NCBI GenBank assembly: GCA_035625915.1
Contig: DASPOR010000069.1
Coordinates: 1-32,181, forward strand
Origin: Alphaproteobacteria bacterium
GTDB lineage: Bacteria; Pseudomonadota; Alphaproteobacteria; JACZXZ01
DNA length: 32,181 nucleotides
Direction of reading: 5' to 3'
The position numbers and the translations under genes are program-made. The notes under the pieces were generated by a model. It did not search any database and was not told where the DNA came from. It worked only from the letters and a program-made list of their open reading frames with translations. Shown here piece after piece: positions 25,257 through 32,181 of the stretch (its first letter is position 1; each line of letters opens with the position of its first letter).

Positions 25257-26306
25257 TTACCGGAATGCGGGTAACACGGTTTCGACGAACTTCGCCATTT
25301 GGTCCTTGACGAGGCCGTGGGGCTTGTTGCCCACGTTGAAATAAAGAATGACCTCCTCGATCCCCGCCGCCTCGACGTTTTTTAGCGTTTCAACGATCTT
25401 CGCGGGCGGACCGAGCAGGATCGATTTGTCCCCCAGCGCTTCCTTGCGCATGCCGTCGAGAATTTCGACGATTCTCATGAAGTACTGCATCGTGGGCGGT
25501 GCCTTCGATGGGTCCTTCGGGAAGGCCGGCAGAACGCAATGCCTGAAATAGCTCATCAATGTCTCACGGCCATAGTCTTCCTCGGCCGGCGTGTCCGCGA
25601 TGTGGATGAAATAACTGCACATGGCCTTCTTCGGCGCCGTGCCATGCTTTGCGCACGCCGCGCGATAGGCTTCGACCGCCATCGCAAGATCGCCGAAGGT
25701 CATCGCCGCGGCAAACGGTGCGAAGATGATGTTGAGGCCCTTCTTCGCGGCGATTTCCATGCTCGAGCGCGAGAAGCAGGCGATAAAGAACGGAATGGGG
25801 TTCTGAACCGGCCGCGGCGTGATCGCCATGTCTTTAATGTCGTAATATTTGCCCTTGTAGGACCAATGTCCCGGCTCGTTCCACGCTTTGAGCAGGACCT
25901 CGACCCCTTCCGTGAAGATCTCGATCGACTCCATGAAATTGGCGCCGAAGGGCTCGTACTCGCGCCTGTCATAGCCTCGGCCGGCTGCGAAATCGACGCG
26001 TCCGCCGCTGATCAAGTCGAGCGTCGCCCATTCTTCGGCGACATGGAGCGCGTGGTGGAGCGGAAGGACCGAAACGGCGGGCGCCAAACGCACGCGCTTG
26101 GTAAGCGGGACGATGCTCGCGAGGAGGGTGCCGGGTCGAGAATTGACCCCGAGCGAGTCGAAGTGATGCTCCCCGATCCAAACCGAATGCATGCCGAGCT
26201 GATCCGCATAGATTGCCTGGTCGCGGATATCGAGGATGAAGCGTTCGGCCGTCCTCGGATTGTTGGGATAGTGATTGTCGCTGAGCGTGAAATAACCGAA
26301 ATCCAT
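25257..26306 (-). CDS. LLM-class (luciferase-like) flavin-dependent monooxygenase
   Basis: A 349-residue TIM-barrel flavin monooxygenase of the bacterial luciferase family, using reduced FMN or F420. Family features are MDFGYFTLSDNHYP at the start, SVWIGEHHFDSLG, RVRLAPAVSVLPLHHALHVAEEWATLDLISGGRVDFAAGRG in segments, and the C-terminal GPPAKIVETLKNVEAAGI. The ATG at 26306 starts the homology, though no clear ribosome binding site precedes it. It is 111 bases upstream of the binding-protein gene on the same strand and may lead the catabolic run. The substrate is unknown; this family cleaves C-S, C-N or ring bonds in many xenobiotics. Confidence 0.9.
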   Translation of the reverse strand: MDFGYFTLSDNHYPNNPRTAERFILDIRDQAIYADQLGMHSVWIGEHHFDSLGVNSRPGTLLASIVPLTKRVRLAPAVSVLPLHHALHVAEEWATLDLISGGRVDFAAGRGYDRREYEPFGANFMESIEIFTEGVEVLLKAWNEPGHWSYKGKYYDIKDMAITPRPVQNPIPFFIACFSRSSMEIAAKKGLNIIFAPFAAAMTFGDLAMAVEAYRAACAKHGTAPKKAMCSYFIHIADTPAEEDYGRETLMSYFRHCVLPAFPKDPSKAPPTMQYFMRIVEILDGMRKEALGDKSILLGPPAKIVETLKNVEAAGIEEVILYFNVGNKPHGLVKDQMAKFVETVLPAFR

Positions 26307-26478
26307 AGAAGTGCTCGAAAGGTAAGGAAGGTGGATGCAAATATCGCAACCGCGCCGACTTGTCGATGGAAAGGGTGCGGAGCCGGGCCGCATTCCCGGA
26401 CGACCCGCGCCTGCCTCGATTGGCCAAGTTCCGCCTCTTTACCAAACGTCAAACCCTCATCGGTAAGTTCGCTGCCTA

Positions 26479-26757
26479 ATGCGCGATAGCGCGCGAAAGC
26501 TCGCCGATCGGTGGCCCGGCTCGATGACCCGTGAAATGACCCGCTCTGCGCACCATTCATCCCCAATCGGTTGCGAGGAGGATTCCATCGATTGGCGGAC
26601 CGCCCACGAGTGGTTGAGCCGCCTCGCCGCCATGCCAAATGTTGCGAATGCGGAAGACGCAGCGGATGAAATCATTTGCCGATTGCTCAGCCAGCTCGGC
26701 TATGCCGCCATTGCAAAAGCCTGGAGCCGCGTCCACAAGGACCCGGATACGCCCTGA
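26479..26757 (+). CDS. Possible small hypothetical protein
   Basis: A possible 92-residue protein without recognised domains. The second half (about residues 37-92, WRTAHEWLSRLAAM to AAIAKAWSRVHKD) is helical and its codon third positions are GC-biased like real genes here. The first 35 residues look random and there is no convincing ribosome binding site at the ATG, so if real it may begin later. It sits alone in the 730-base space between the LLM monooxygenase and radical SAM genes, divergent from the former. I see nothing else supportable in that space except a small CACCC/GGGTG hairpin at 26985-26998. Confidence 0.35.
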   Translation: MRDSARKLADRWPGSMTREMTRSAHHSSPIGCEEDSIDWRTAHEWLSRLAAMPNVANAEDAADEIICRLLSQLGYAAIAKAWSRVHKDPDTP

Positions 26758-27036
26758 CGGCGTAATAGTGCCGCTCACAGCCTACTGGGCAATACCCGCA
26801 TAACATTGCCGCGGGGGCCGATCTAACGTCTCGGCGCTCCGCGGGTCGATCCCGGCTTGGGTCCAAATCAAGAACACATTATCCTTTTGCTCTGGCGGCT
26901 TGGCCCCTGGAACGCTATACCCACGACCCAAGGGCCGGGGCTGTCCCCTGTCCGGCTCCAAAAGGCTCTGATGGCGGATCGAGCCACCCGCGTGGGTGAG
27001 ACATTGGCCTGACAACCAGCTAGGATTGCGAACCTG

Positions 27037-28563
27037 ATGACGAACTTCGATCTCGACCTTTTGCTGATCAACCCGAGCGGCCGGCAAGAAATATATCAGA
27101 AGCTCGGCGACGATCTAACGGCGGTCGAGCCGCCATTGTGGTGCCGCCTTATCGCAGGATATGTCCGAGACCGAGAATATTCCGTCGAGATCATCGACGC
27201 GGATGCGGAAGGCTTGGGACCCGAGACCGTTGCGGCCAAGGTCCAGGCTCGGCGGCCCCGTCTTGTGGGCATGGTTGTATTCGGCCATCAGCCTTCAGCA
27301 TCGACCCAGCAAATGGCTGCCGCGGGTCCCGTCTGCCGTGCGATCAAAGGTGTCGCACCGGGTCAGAAGATCATCATCGTGGGCGGCCACGTCGCCGCGT
27401 TGCCAGAGCGCACGCTTCGCGAGGAAGCGGTGGATTTTGCCTGCAACGGCGAAGGGCCGGTCACGGTCGAGGAGCTTCTTGCGGTCTTGCGCGGGCCCGA
27501 ACCGCACGATTTTTCCAAAGTCCAGGGTCTCGTGCATTGGAGTGGAGACGAAATTCGGAATAACCTTTCAGCTCCGCTCATCCGGGATCTCGACAAGGAC
27601 CTGCACGGGAACGTGTGGGATCTCTTGCCGATGGCGAGGTACCGGGCGCACAACTGGCAATGCTTCGGCGATCTTGCGTCCCGACAGCCCTACGCGTCGA
27701 TCTACACTTCGCTCGGCTGCCCCTATAAATGCACCTTCTGTTGCATCAACGCGCCGTTCGGCGCCAATCGCTATCGTATGCGCAGCCCGAAGGCGGTCGC
27801 CGCCGAGATAGACCACCTCCACAACAACTTCGGGATCAAGACCTATAAGATCATCGACGAGATGTTCGTCTTGAACGAGCGGCACGTCCTCGCCGTTTGC
27901 GACGAGCTTATCGCGCGAGACTACGATCTGAATATCTGGGCCTATGCCCGTGTCGACACGGTCAAACCGCACATGCTCGAGAAACTGAGAAAGGCAGGTG
28001 TGCGGTGGTTGGCACTCGGCATCGAGTCGGGCAGCGAGCATGTCCGTGACGGAGCCGAGAAATCCTTCTCCCAAGCCGAGATCGTCGGGATCGTGCGCCA
28101 GATTCAAGAGGCGGGCATCAACGTTATCGGCAATTTCATCTTCGGGCTGCCCGACGACGATCTCGAGACCATGCGGGAAACGCTCGAACTGGCTGTCGAA
28201 CTCAATTGCGAATTTGCGAACTTCTATTCGGCCATGGCCTACCCCGGCTCCCAGCTCTATCGCATGGCCGTCGAGCAGGGCTGGGCGCTACCGGAGCGAT
28301 GGACAGGCTTTTCCCAACATAGCTACGATTGCCTGCCGCTCCCGACTGAGAAGCTGGCCGCGGCCGAGGTGCTCAAATTCCGCGACGAGGCGTTTCACAG
28401 ATACTTCGCGAACAAGCGCTATTTGGACATGATGACCCAGAAGTTCGGCTGGGATACGCGCACGCATATCGAGGATATGGCCCGGCAGAAGCTTCGACGC
28501 CGGATTGTCGAGGAGTGGGAGGCCGGTGCCAGCACCCGCCGCGCCGAGCAACCGGCGGCGTGA
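27037..28563 (+). CDS. B12-binding-domain radical SAM protein
   Basis: A 508-residue enzyme with an N-terminal Rossmann-like cobalamin-binding domain (about 5-150, starting DLLLINPSG), then a radical SAM barrel. The [4Fe-4S] motif is CPYKCTFCC (Cys228, 232, 235, with an extra Cys236). The classical DxHxxG cobalamin-ligand motif is not visible; the equivalent loop reads VVFGHQPSAS, as in BchE/methylase-type members that bind B12 without the His ligand. Such enzymes do methylations or ring rearrangements. It overlaps the following nucleotidyltransferase by four bases (GTGA), so a joint role in sugar or glycoconjugate modification is likely, but the reaction is unknown. Confidence 0.9.
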   Translation: MTNFDLDLLLINPSGRQEIYQKLGDDLTAVEPPLWCRLIAGYVRDREYSVEIIDADAEGLGPETVAAKVQARRPRLVGMVVFGHQPSASTQQMAAAGPVCRAIKGVAPGQKIIIVGGHVAALPERTLREEAVDFACNGEGPVTVEELLAVLRGPEPHDFSKVQGLVHWSGDEIRNNLSAPLIRDLDKDLHGNVWDLLPMARYRAHNWQCFGDLASRQPYASIYTSLGCPYKCTFCCINAPFGANRYRMRSPKAVAAEIDHLHNNFGIKTYKIIDEMFVLNERHVLAVCDELIARDYDLNIWAYARVDTVKPHMLEKLRKAGVRWLALGIESGSEHVRDGAEKSFSQAEIVGIVRQIQEAGINVIGNFIFGLPDDDLETMRETLELAVELNCEFANFYSAMAYPGSQLYRMAVEQGWALPERWTGFSQHSYDCLPLPTEKLAAAEVLKFRDEAFHRYFANKRYLDMMTQKFGWDTRTHIEDMARQKLRRRIVEEWEAGASTRRAEQPAA

Positions 28564-29309
28564 GTAGCGCGCAGCACTTCCCCAGACGAGATTGCTTGGC
28601 GTCGCTCGATGTGCTTGTCCTCGCAGGCGGTCTCGGCACGCGCATCCAATCGGTGCTGGGCGACACGCCAAAGGTTCTCGCACCCATCGCCGGCAGGCCG
28701 TATCTCGCCATACTTCTCGATTGGCTCCACCAATTCGGTGCCGCGCGCATCGTGCTGGGTCTCGGGCATCGGTCCGAGGCCGTCGGAAGCTACCTCGCAT
28801 CGACGCGGTTCGAAGGCATCACGATCGAGACCGTGGTGGAACCGGCCCCCCTGGGGACGGCGGGTGCGGTGCGTTTTGCGCGCGCAAGGCTCACAACCGA
28901 TCCTGTCATCGTGATGAACGGCGATAGTTTTACCGCTGCGAACCTTTGCGCGCTCGTCGAGCATCACGGCACCGCCAGTTCTGTTGGCACTCTTCTCTGT
29001 GCTGAGGTCGCCGATGCCGGGCGATATGGCCGCATTCTCGTGAACGCAACCGGGCGCATTGAAGAATTCATCGAAAAGGATCCCTCATACCACGGTACTG
29101 CGTTGATCAATGCAGGCGTCTATTGCCTTTCGGGGTCGCTCCTCGACGAGATCGCGGCGGGTGAAGCGAAATCCATCGAGCGCGACGTATTTGCCAGGAT
29201 GCCGGCGGGATCGCTCGCGGCATTCGTGAGCGGCGGAGCCTTCATCGACATCGGCACGCCCGAATCGCTTGCTCGCGCCGCCGATGTTTTCGCACAATCG
29301 GTCGGCTAG
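28560..29309 (+). CDS. Sugar-1-phosphate nucleotidyltransferase (HddC/RmlA-like)
   Basis: A 249-residue NTP transferase that should join a sugar 1-phosphate to a nucleotide. It carries the signature LAGGLGTRI (about residues 21-29) with the following TPKVLAPIAGRPYL, EPAPLGTAGA, and the metal-binding Asp in MNGDS (about 119-123). The C-terminal IDIGTPESLARA is typical of the heptose-1-phosphate guanylyltransferase (HddC) and related groups. The GTG at 28560 overlaps the radical SAM stop; an in-frame TTG or GTG a few codons later would also keep the domain. No isomerase or kinase of a heptose pathway is visible in this window. Confidence 0.88.
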   Translation: MSSAQHFPRRDCLASLDVLVLAGGLGTRIQSVLGDTPKVLAPIAGRPYLAILLDWLHQFGAARIVLGLGHRSEAVGSYLASTRFEGITIETVVEPAPLGTAGAVRFARARLTTDPVIVMNGDSFTAANLCALVEHHGTASSVGTLLCAEVADAGRYGRILVNATGRIEEFIEKDPSYHGTALINAGVYCLSGSLLDEIAAGEAKSIERDVFARMPAGSLAAFVSGGAFIDIGTPESLARAADVFAQSVG

Positions 29310-29315
29310 TGTGCG

Positions 29316-29409
29316 CGTGGATGGCCGGGCCAAGCCCGGCCATGACGGGGATAAGAGACACCCGCGCATCCTTTTTTCGCCAAGCGCGGGCTTGACCCGG
29401 GCATCCACG
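29316..29409. repeat. Inverted repeat of the GGCCGGGCCAAGCCCGGCC type
   Basis: The left arm, from 29316 (CGTGGATGGCCGGGCCAAGC and on), and the reverse complement of the right arm (29384-29409, CGTGGATGCCCGGGTCAAGC and on) match over about 25 bases with few differences. Each arm also contains its own short palindrome (GGCCGGGC/GCCCGGCC in the left arm). This looks like the common dispersed intergenic repeat of alphaproteobacteria. It lies between the nucleotidyltransferase stop and the NUDIX gene. Confidence 0.75.
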
Positions 29410-29432
29410 CCTTTCAACGGCGGAATCTCAGG

Positions 29433-29912
29433 ATGATCAACATCGAAACGATCACGGCCGAGCGCATTACCGGTCAGGGTGCGGCAGCGATACTCACGAC
29501 CGAGGATGGCCGATATCTCATGCAGTTGCGCGACCGTATCGAGGGCATATGGTTTCCTGGTTTCTGGGGGCTCTTCGGCGGCGCGGTCGATGCGGGAGAA
29601 TCGCCCGAGTCCACGCTCCGGCGTGAGCTCAAGGAGGAGCTGGAGTTGGCACCGACGGAAATTCGCTACTATTCGCAAATCGTTTTCGATTTGCAGGATG
29701 CGGGATGCCGTCGGCGATTTTTCTTCGAGGTCCCGATTCACACGAGCGAGCTGCAGCACCTCACCCTTCATGAAGGTCAGGAGATGCGTCTCTTTAGCGT
29801 TTCAGAACTCTTCTCGGAGGGGACGACCGACCGGCTCGTCCCGTACGACGCGTTTGGAATTCTGCTGCATCTCAATCGGCGCCTTGTGCATGAGTCGAGA
29901 TTCCTCCCCTGA
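29433..29912 (+). CDS. NUDIX hydrolase
   Basis: A 159-residue NUDIX protein. The NUDIX box is complete: Gly50, five residues, Glu56, seven residues, then Arg64-Glu65-Leu66-Lys67-Glu68-Glu69, followed by LEL. It should cleave a nucleoside diphosphate linked to another group (X). Next to the nucleotidyltransferase, a nucleotide-sugar or sanitising role is possible; nothing in the sequence selects a substrate. The stop converges with the ABC ATPase, and the stem-loop repeat lies between them. Confidence 0.9.
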   Translation: MINIETITAERITGQGAAAILTTEDGRYLMQLRDRIEGIWFPGFWGLFGGAVDAGESPESTLRRELKEELELAPTEIRYYSQIVFDLQDAGCRRRFFFEVPIHTSELQHLTLHEGQEMRLFSVSELFSEGTTDRLVPYDAFGILLHLNRRLVHESRFLP

Positions 29913-29927
29913 CCCGCGGCACCGCTC

Positions 29928-30001
29928 TGGTGTGGCGAATCCGAAATTCACGACATTTGGGGGCGAGACCGGGGGCGAATTTCGGATTCAAAGCCGCACC
30001 A
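29928..30001. repeat. MITE/REP-like stem-loop repeat, copy 2; possible bidirectional terminator
   Basis: GAATCCGAAATTC (29937-29949) pairs perfectly with 29977-29989, and an outer stem TGGTGTGGC (29928-29936) pairs with GCCGCACCA (29993-30001) with one mismatch, set off by three unpaired bases in the right arm only. It fills the gap between the convergent NUDIX and ABC ATPase stops, where it could end transcripts from both sides. The layout and the sequence GGTGTGG-G-AT--GAA-TTC match the repeat at 11894-11967. Confidence 0.7.
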
Positions 30002-30004
30002 GCC

Positions 30005-30760
30005 TCATTGAGGTGCGCTTAGGGCCTCATATTGGCTGATCATCTGTTCGACCGGCCCGATTGCGCGCACCCGGCCGTGATGCAGGACGATCGCCTTGTT
30101 GCACCACTTTCGAATGACGTCGTTGGCGTGGGATGCCACGACGAGGATGCTGGCCCGGGTCATGAAGGCATTGAGCCGTTCTTGGGCGCGCTGGAAAAAC
30201 GCGGCGTCGCCTGCACCGATCATTTCATCCATCAAGAGAATATCCGGATGGACACTGGTTGAGATTGCAAATCCCAGGCGCACCATCATGCCCGAGGAAT
30301 AGGTGCGGAGCGGCATGTATAGATAATTGCCCAAATCGGAGAAGGCCGTAATGTCCTCGACAAGGGCCGCGATCTGACGTTCACGCAAGCCGAGCAACTT
30401 GCCCCGCAGGCGAATGTTTTCGAAGCCGGTCGCTTCCATATCCAATCCCACCATGACGTCGAAAAGAGGCACGCGGCGGCCCTCGACATGGATTAGGCCG
30501 AGCACCGGCTCGTATATCCCGGCAAGTACCCGAAGCAGTGTCGACTTTCCGGCACCGTTGTGTCCGACAAGCCCCACCCGGTCGCCGTCATGGAACTCGA
30601 GGTTTACGTCTTCAAGCGCGTTGATCTGGACATGCTTGCCCCGATCGCCGCTGATGCGGCCCCCGACCGTCAGCCGCAGCAGGTCCTTGCGCAGTGAGCG
30701 CTGCTTCACGTCGTAGATCGGGAAACTGACGGCAACATTTTCGAGCCGGAGTCGAGCCAT
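30005..30760 (-). CDS. ABC-2-type polysaccharide export ATPase (Wzt/KpsT-like)
   Basis: A 251-residue ATPase for glycan export. Walker A GHNGAGKST is at residues 66-74, the signature YSSGMMVRLGFA and Walker B ILLMDEMIGAGD are typical of the teichoic-acid/O-antigen/capsule group, and GLDMEATGFENIRLRG is also family-typical. It lacks the C-terminal carbohydrate-binding domain of long Wzt proteins, so it resembles KpsT. It starts 10 bases after the permease stop, with GGAGG overlapping that stop region. Together with the permease it should move a lipid-linked polysaccharide across the inner membrane. Confidence 0.92.
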   Translation of the reverse strand: MARLRLENVAVSFPIYDVKQRSLRKDLLRLTVGGRISGDRGKHVQINALEDVNLEFHDGDRVGLVGHNGAGKSTLLRVLAGIYEPVLGLIHVEGRRVPLFDVMVGLDMEATGFENIRLRGKLLGLRERQIAALVEDITAFSDLGNYLYMPLRTYSSGMMVRLGFAISTSVHPDILLMDEMIGAGDAAFFQRAQERLNAFMTRASILVVASHANDVIRKWCNKAIVLHHGRVRAIGPVEQMISQYEALSAPQ

Positions 30761-30770
30761 CCTTCGCCTC

Positions 30771-31586
30771 CTACAACCAGTAGGGCACGCGGGCGCGGAA
30801 GCGCGAGAAAAACAGAACGGTAAAGCCCCAGCCGAACAGAATGAGAGCGAATGTGCATTCCCAATTCAAAAGCGTCGGCAGCTTTCCGGTGAGTGGGGCG
30901 CTGATCATCTCGACGACGTGCGTAAGCGGATTGAGATCGGCGATCAACTGGCGATCGCCAAGTTGATCGCGCCGCCAGATGATAGGCGTGACATAAAACA
31001 ATATGTTTAGCACACTTATGACAATTTGGGGAATGTCACGGTAACGCGTCGAGATCATGCCGACGACGCAGGGCACCCATGTGATGCTGAGCATGGCGAG
31101 TGGAAAGGTAACGAGGACGAGGGCTGTATTGACGTTGACAGGCACCTGGTAAATCGCGACCACCACCACGTAGACGACGAAATTGTGCCCGAAAACGATG
31201 AGATTTCGCCAGATCGTCCAGAGCATATAAAGAAAGATCGGCTGACGGATTTGCCGAATGAGCCCCGCGGATGCAATGAACGCCATCGCACCCTCATTGA
31301 TCATTCCCGTGATCAAGTACCAGGTCATGAAGCCAAGACAAAGATGTGGCACGAAATCGTGCGTCGATATGTTGAAGATCAAGCTCCACAGAAGGCCGAT
31401 CGCGGTGATGTTGATTCCCATGGTCAAGGTGAGCCAGAAGGGCCCGATCGTGGAGCGGCGGTAACGTTGACGCACGTCGTGCCAACCGAGCGCGGTCCAC
31501 AGTCGCCAATTCAGCGTAGCCTCGAAGATATCGCTGAGACCGAGTCTAAGATCGCGCGCGCGCGGAAGCATGAAGGGCAGGGTCAC
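30771..31586 (-). CDS. ABC-2-type polysaccharide export permease (Wzm/KpsM-like)
   Basis: A 271-residue inner-membrane permease with about six helices. Landmarks are the amphipathic start RYRRSTIGPFWLTLTMGINI, the PLAMLSITWVPCVVGMISTRYRDIPQIV segment with the RYRD loop, and a final helix after LPTLLNWE. This is the partner of the ATPase that follows. The start is uncertain: GTG 31586 or ATG 31571, neither with a clear ribosome binding site. An incomplete TPR gene lies upstream on the same strand, 90 bases away. Confidence 0.92.
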   Translation of the reverse strand: MTLPFMLPRARDLRLGLSDIFEATLNWRLWTALGWHDVRQRYRRSTIGPFWLTLTMGINITAIGLLWSLIFNISTHDFVPHLCLGFMTWYLITGMINEGAMAFIASAGLIRQIRQPIFLYMLWTIWRNLIVFGHNFVVYVVVVAIYQVPVNVNTALVLVTFPLAMLSITWVPCVVGMISTRYRDIPQIVISVLNILFYVTPIIWRRDQLGDRQLIADLNPLTHVVEMISAPLTGKLPTLLNWECTFALILFGWGFTVLFFSRFRARVPYWL

Positions 31587-31676
31587 TTTCGCAGGATGTT
31601 ACCGGCAGGACTGGCCTTTTACCGTCTCCGCAAACCCGATGCAAGCCGGCTTGCCTGCCCATGAGACACCGGGAGG

Positions 31677-32181
31677 CTATTCGCCGCAGCCTGTCCGGCC
31701 GACCGGCTCCAGCAGTTCGGAAATTGACGCCGCCGCTCGCAATCCAGAGGGGGTTTCACGCCTGAAGTAGACGGCCCCCAACACGCCACCTTGCGGCCAA
31801 GCGTCGATATTCCTCAAAAGGCGGGCTGACAGGAAGGGGCGTAATCGATTGAACAACCGCGCGGCCAGCCGTGGTTTCAGCAGGAAGAGCCGCTGTCGAC
31901 GAGCATTGAATAACAGAGGCCCAATTCCCCGCGGCACGCTCAGGAAACGACTGCCGGCGAAGTAGATGTCGCGGCCATCGCGGCCCGCCTTGACCAGGCA
32001 CAACGCGTGACGAGGAATCGTTTCGTCGTCCGAACGAATACGATCCGGCGCCTCGACAAGTCTTCGATGAAACCTTGCCACCTCGTGCGAGGGCTCGTTA
32101 CGTGCCGCGAGGTCGAAGTGTGCCGCCGCCTCGCGCGAGCGATCGAGTGCTACAAGCGCTCTACCCAGGTCGTAGTGGGCC
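31677..32181 (-). CDS. TPR-containing protein (5' end cut by window)
   Basis: The frame is open to the window edge. The first visible codons encode AHYDLGRALVALDRSREAAA followed by HFDLAARNEPSH, which fits the TPR consensus (A/G at 8, A at 20, F at 24, P at 32). A GTG at 32081 is an internal Val, not the start. The remaining roughly 130 residues are basic and not recognised (e.g. RFLSVPRGIGPLLFN, LFNRLRPFLSARLLRNIDAW). It is upstream of the export permease on the same strand, so it may belong to the same surface-polysaccharide locus, perhaps as a scaffold or a TPR-fused enzyme whose catalytic part is off the window. Confidence 0.7.
   Translation of the reverse strand, partial: AHYDLGRALVALDRSREAAAHFDLAARNEPSHEVARFHRRLVEAPDRIRSDDETIPRHALCLVKAGRDGRDIYFAGSRFLSVPRGIGPLLFNARRQRLFLLKPRLAARLFNRLRPFLSARLLRNIDAWPQGGVLGAVYFRRETPSGLRAAASISELLEPVGRTGCGE

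Noticed and set aside
26782-27087. Minus-strand open frame before the radical SAM gene
   Set aside because: Overlaps the start of the radical SAM gene, and no domain or ribosome binding site is visible.
1-32181. tRNA, rRNA, riboswitch or CRISPR array
   Set aside because: No clover-leaf, rRNA core sequence, regularly spaced direct repeats or known riboswitch core was seen when reading the intergenic regions; a covariance-model scan could still reveal a small RNA.

Overview
The window reads as a GC-rich proteobacterial chromosome, most likely a soil or freshwater alphaproteobacterium. This is inferred from three things: the form I CO dehydrogenase cluster in the order coxMSLDE, a livKHMGF-type uptake operon, and protein sequences that look alphaproteobacterial. 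No rRNA, tRNA or CRISPR array was seen, and no taxonomic marker is present, so the assignment is tentative. Genes are dense, often overlapping by a few bases, and most have a purine-rich ribosome binding site.

Layout. (1) 1-1.9 kb, plus strand: the 3' part of an ALDH7-type aldehyde dehydrogenase and a DUF3291 protein. (2) 1.9-8.75 kb, minus strand: an aerobic CO dehydrogenase operon, coxM-coxS-coxL-coxD-coxE, followed on the same strand by a YciI-like protein and a single-domain cupin. CoxL has the form I active-site loop AYRCSFR, so real CO oxidation is predicted rather than only a generic molybdenum hydroxylase. (3) 8.9-10.2 kb, plus: a PPK2 polyphosphate kinase, divergent from coxM, and a small DUF1272 cysteine-rich protein. 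(4) 10.25-11.89 kb: a unit bounded by near-perfect inverted repeats and CTAG on both sides. It holds a dead IS5-family transposase (deletion, lost catalytic Asp, in-frame TGA) and an apparently intact secreted alpha/beta hydrolase as a passenger. A stem-loop repeat abuts it. (5) 12.0-16.4 kb, plus: a hotdog thioesterase, an FAH-family hydrolase, an MFS transporter and a SPOR-domain lipoprotein.

(6) 16.4-26.3 kb, minus: a long co-directional run. In transcription order it holds a luciferase-like flavin monooxygenase, a branched-chain-amino-acid-type ABC importer (substrate-binding protein, LivH, LivM, LivG, LivF), a putative sugar O-methyltransferase, a short-chain dehydrogenase, gentisate 1,2-dioxygenase, and an unrecognised protein translationally coupled to the dioxygenase. 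With the FAH hydrolase (possible fumarylpyruvate hydrolase) and the MFS carrier, this suggests uptake and ring cleavage of an aromatic acid through gentisate. (7) 27.0-32.2 kb: a B12-binding radical SAM enzyme coupled by a 4-base overlap to a sugar-1-phosphate nucleotidyltransferase, then a NUDIX hydrolase. Facing them on the minus strand are a TPR protein (cut by the window end), an ABC-2 permease and its ATPase. This looks like the edge of a surface-polysaccharide synthesis and export locus.

Three short dispersed-repeat-like palindromes (11894-11967, 29316-29409, 29928-30001) sit between genes. The first and third appear to be diverged copies of one family. The most unusual items are the IS-bounded hydrolase unit, this stem-loop family, the coupled unknown gene after gentisate dioxygenase, and the radical SAM/nucleotidyltransferase pair.
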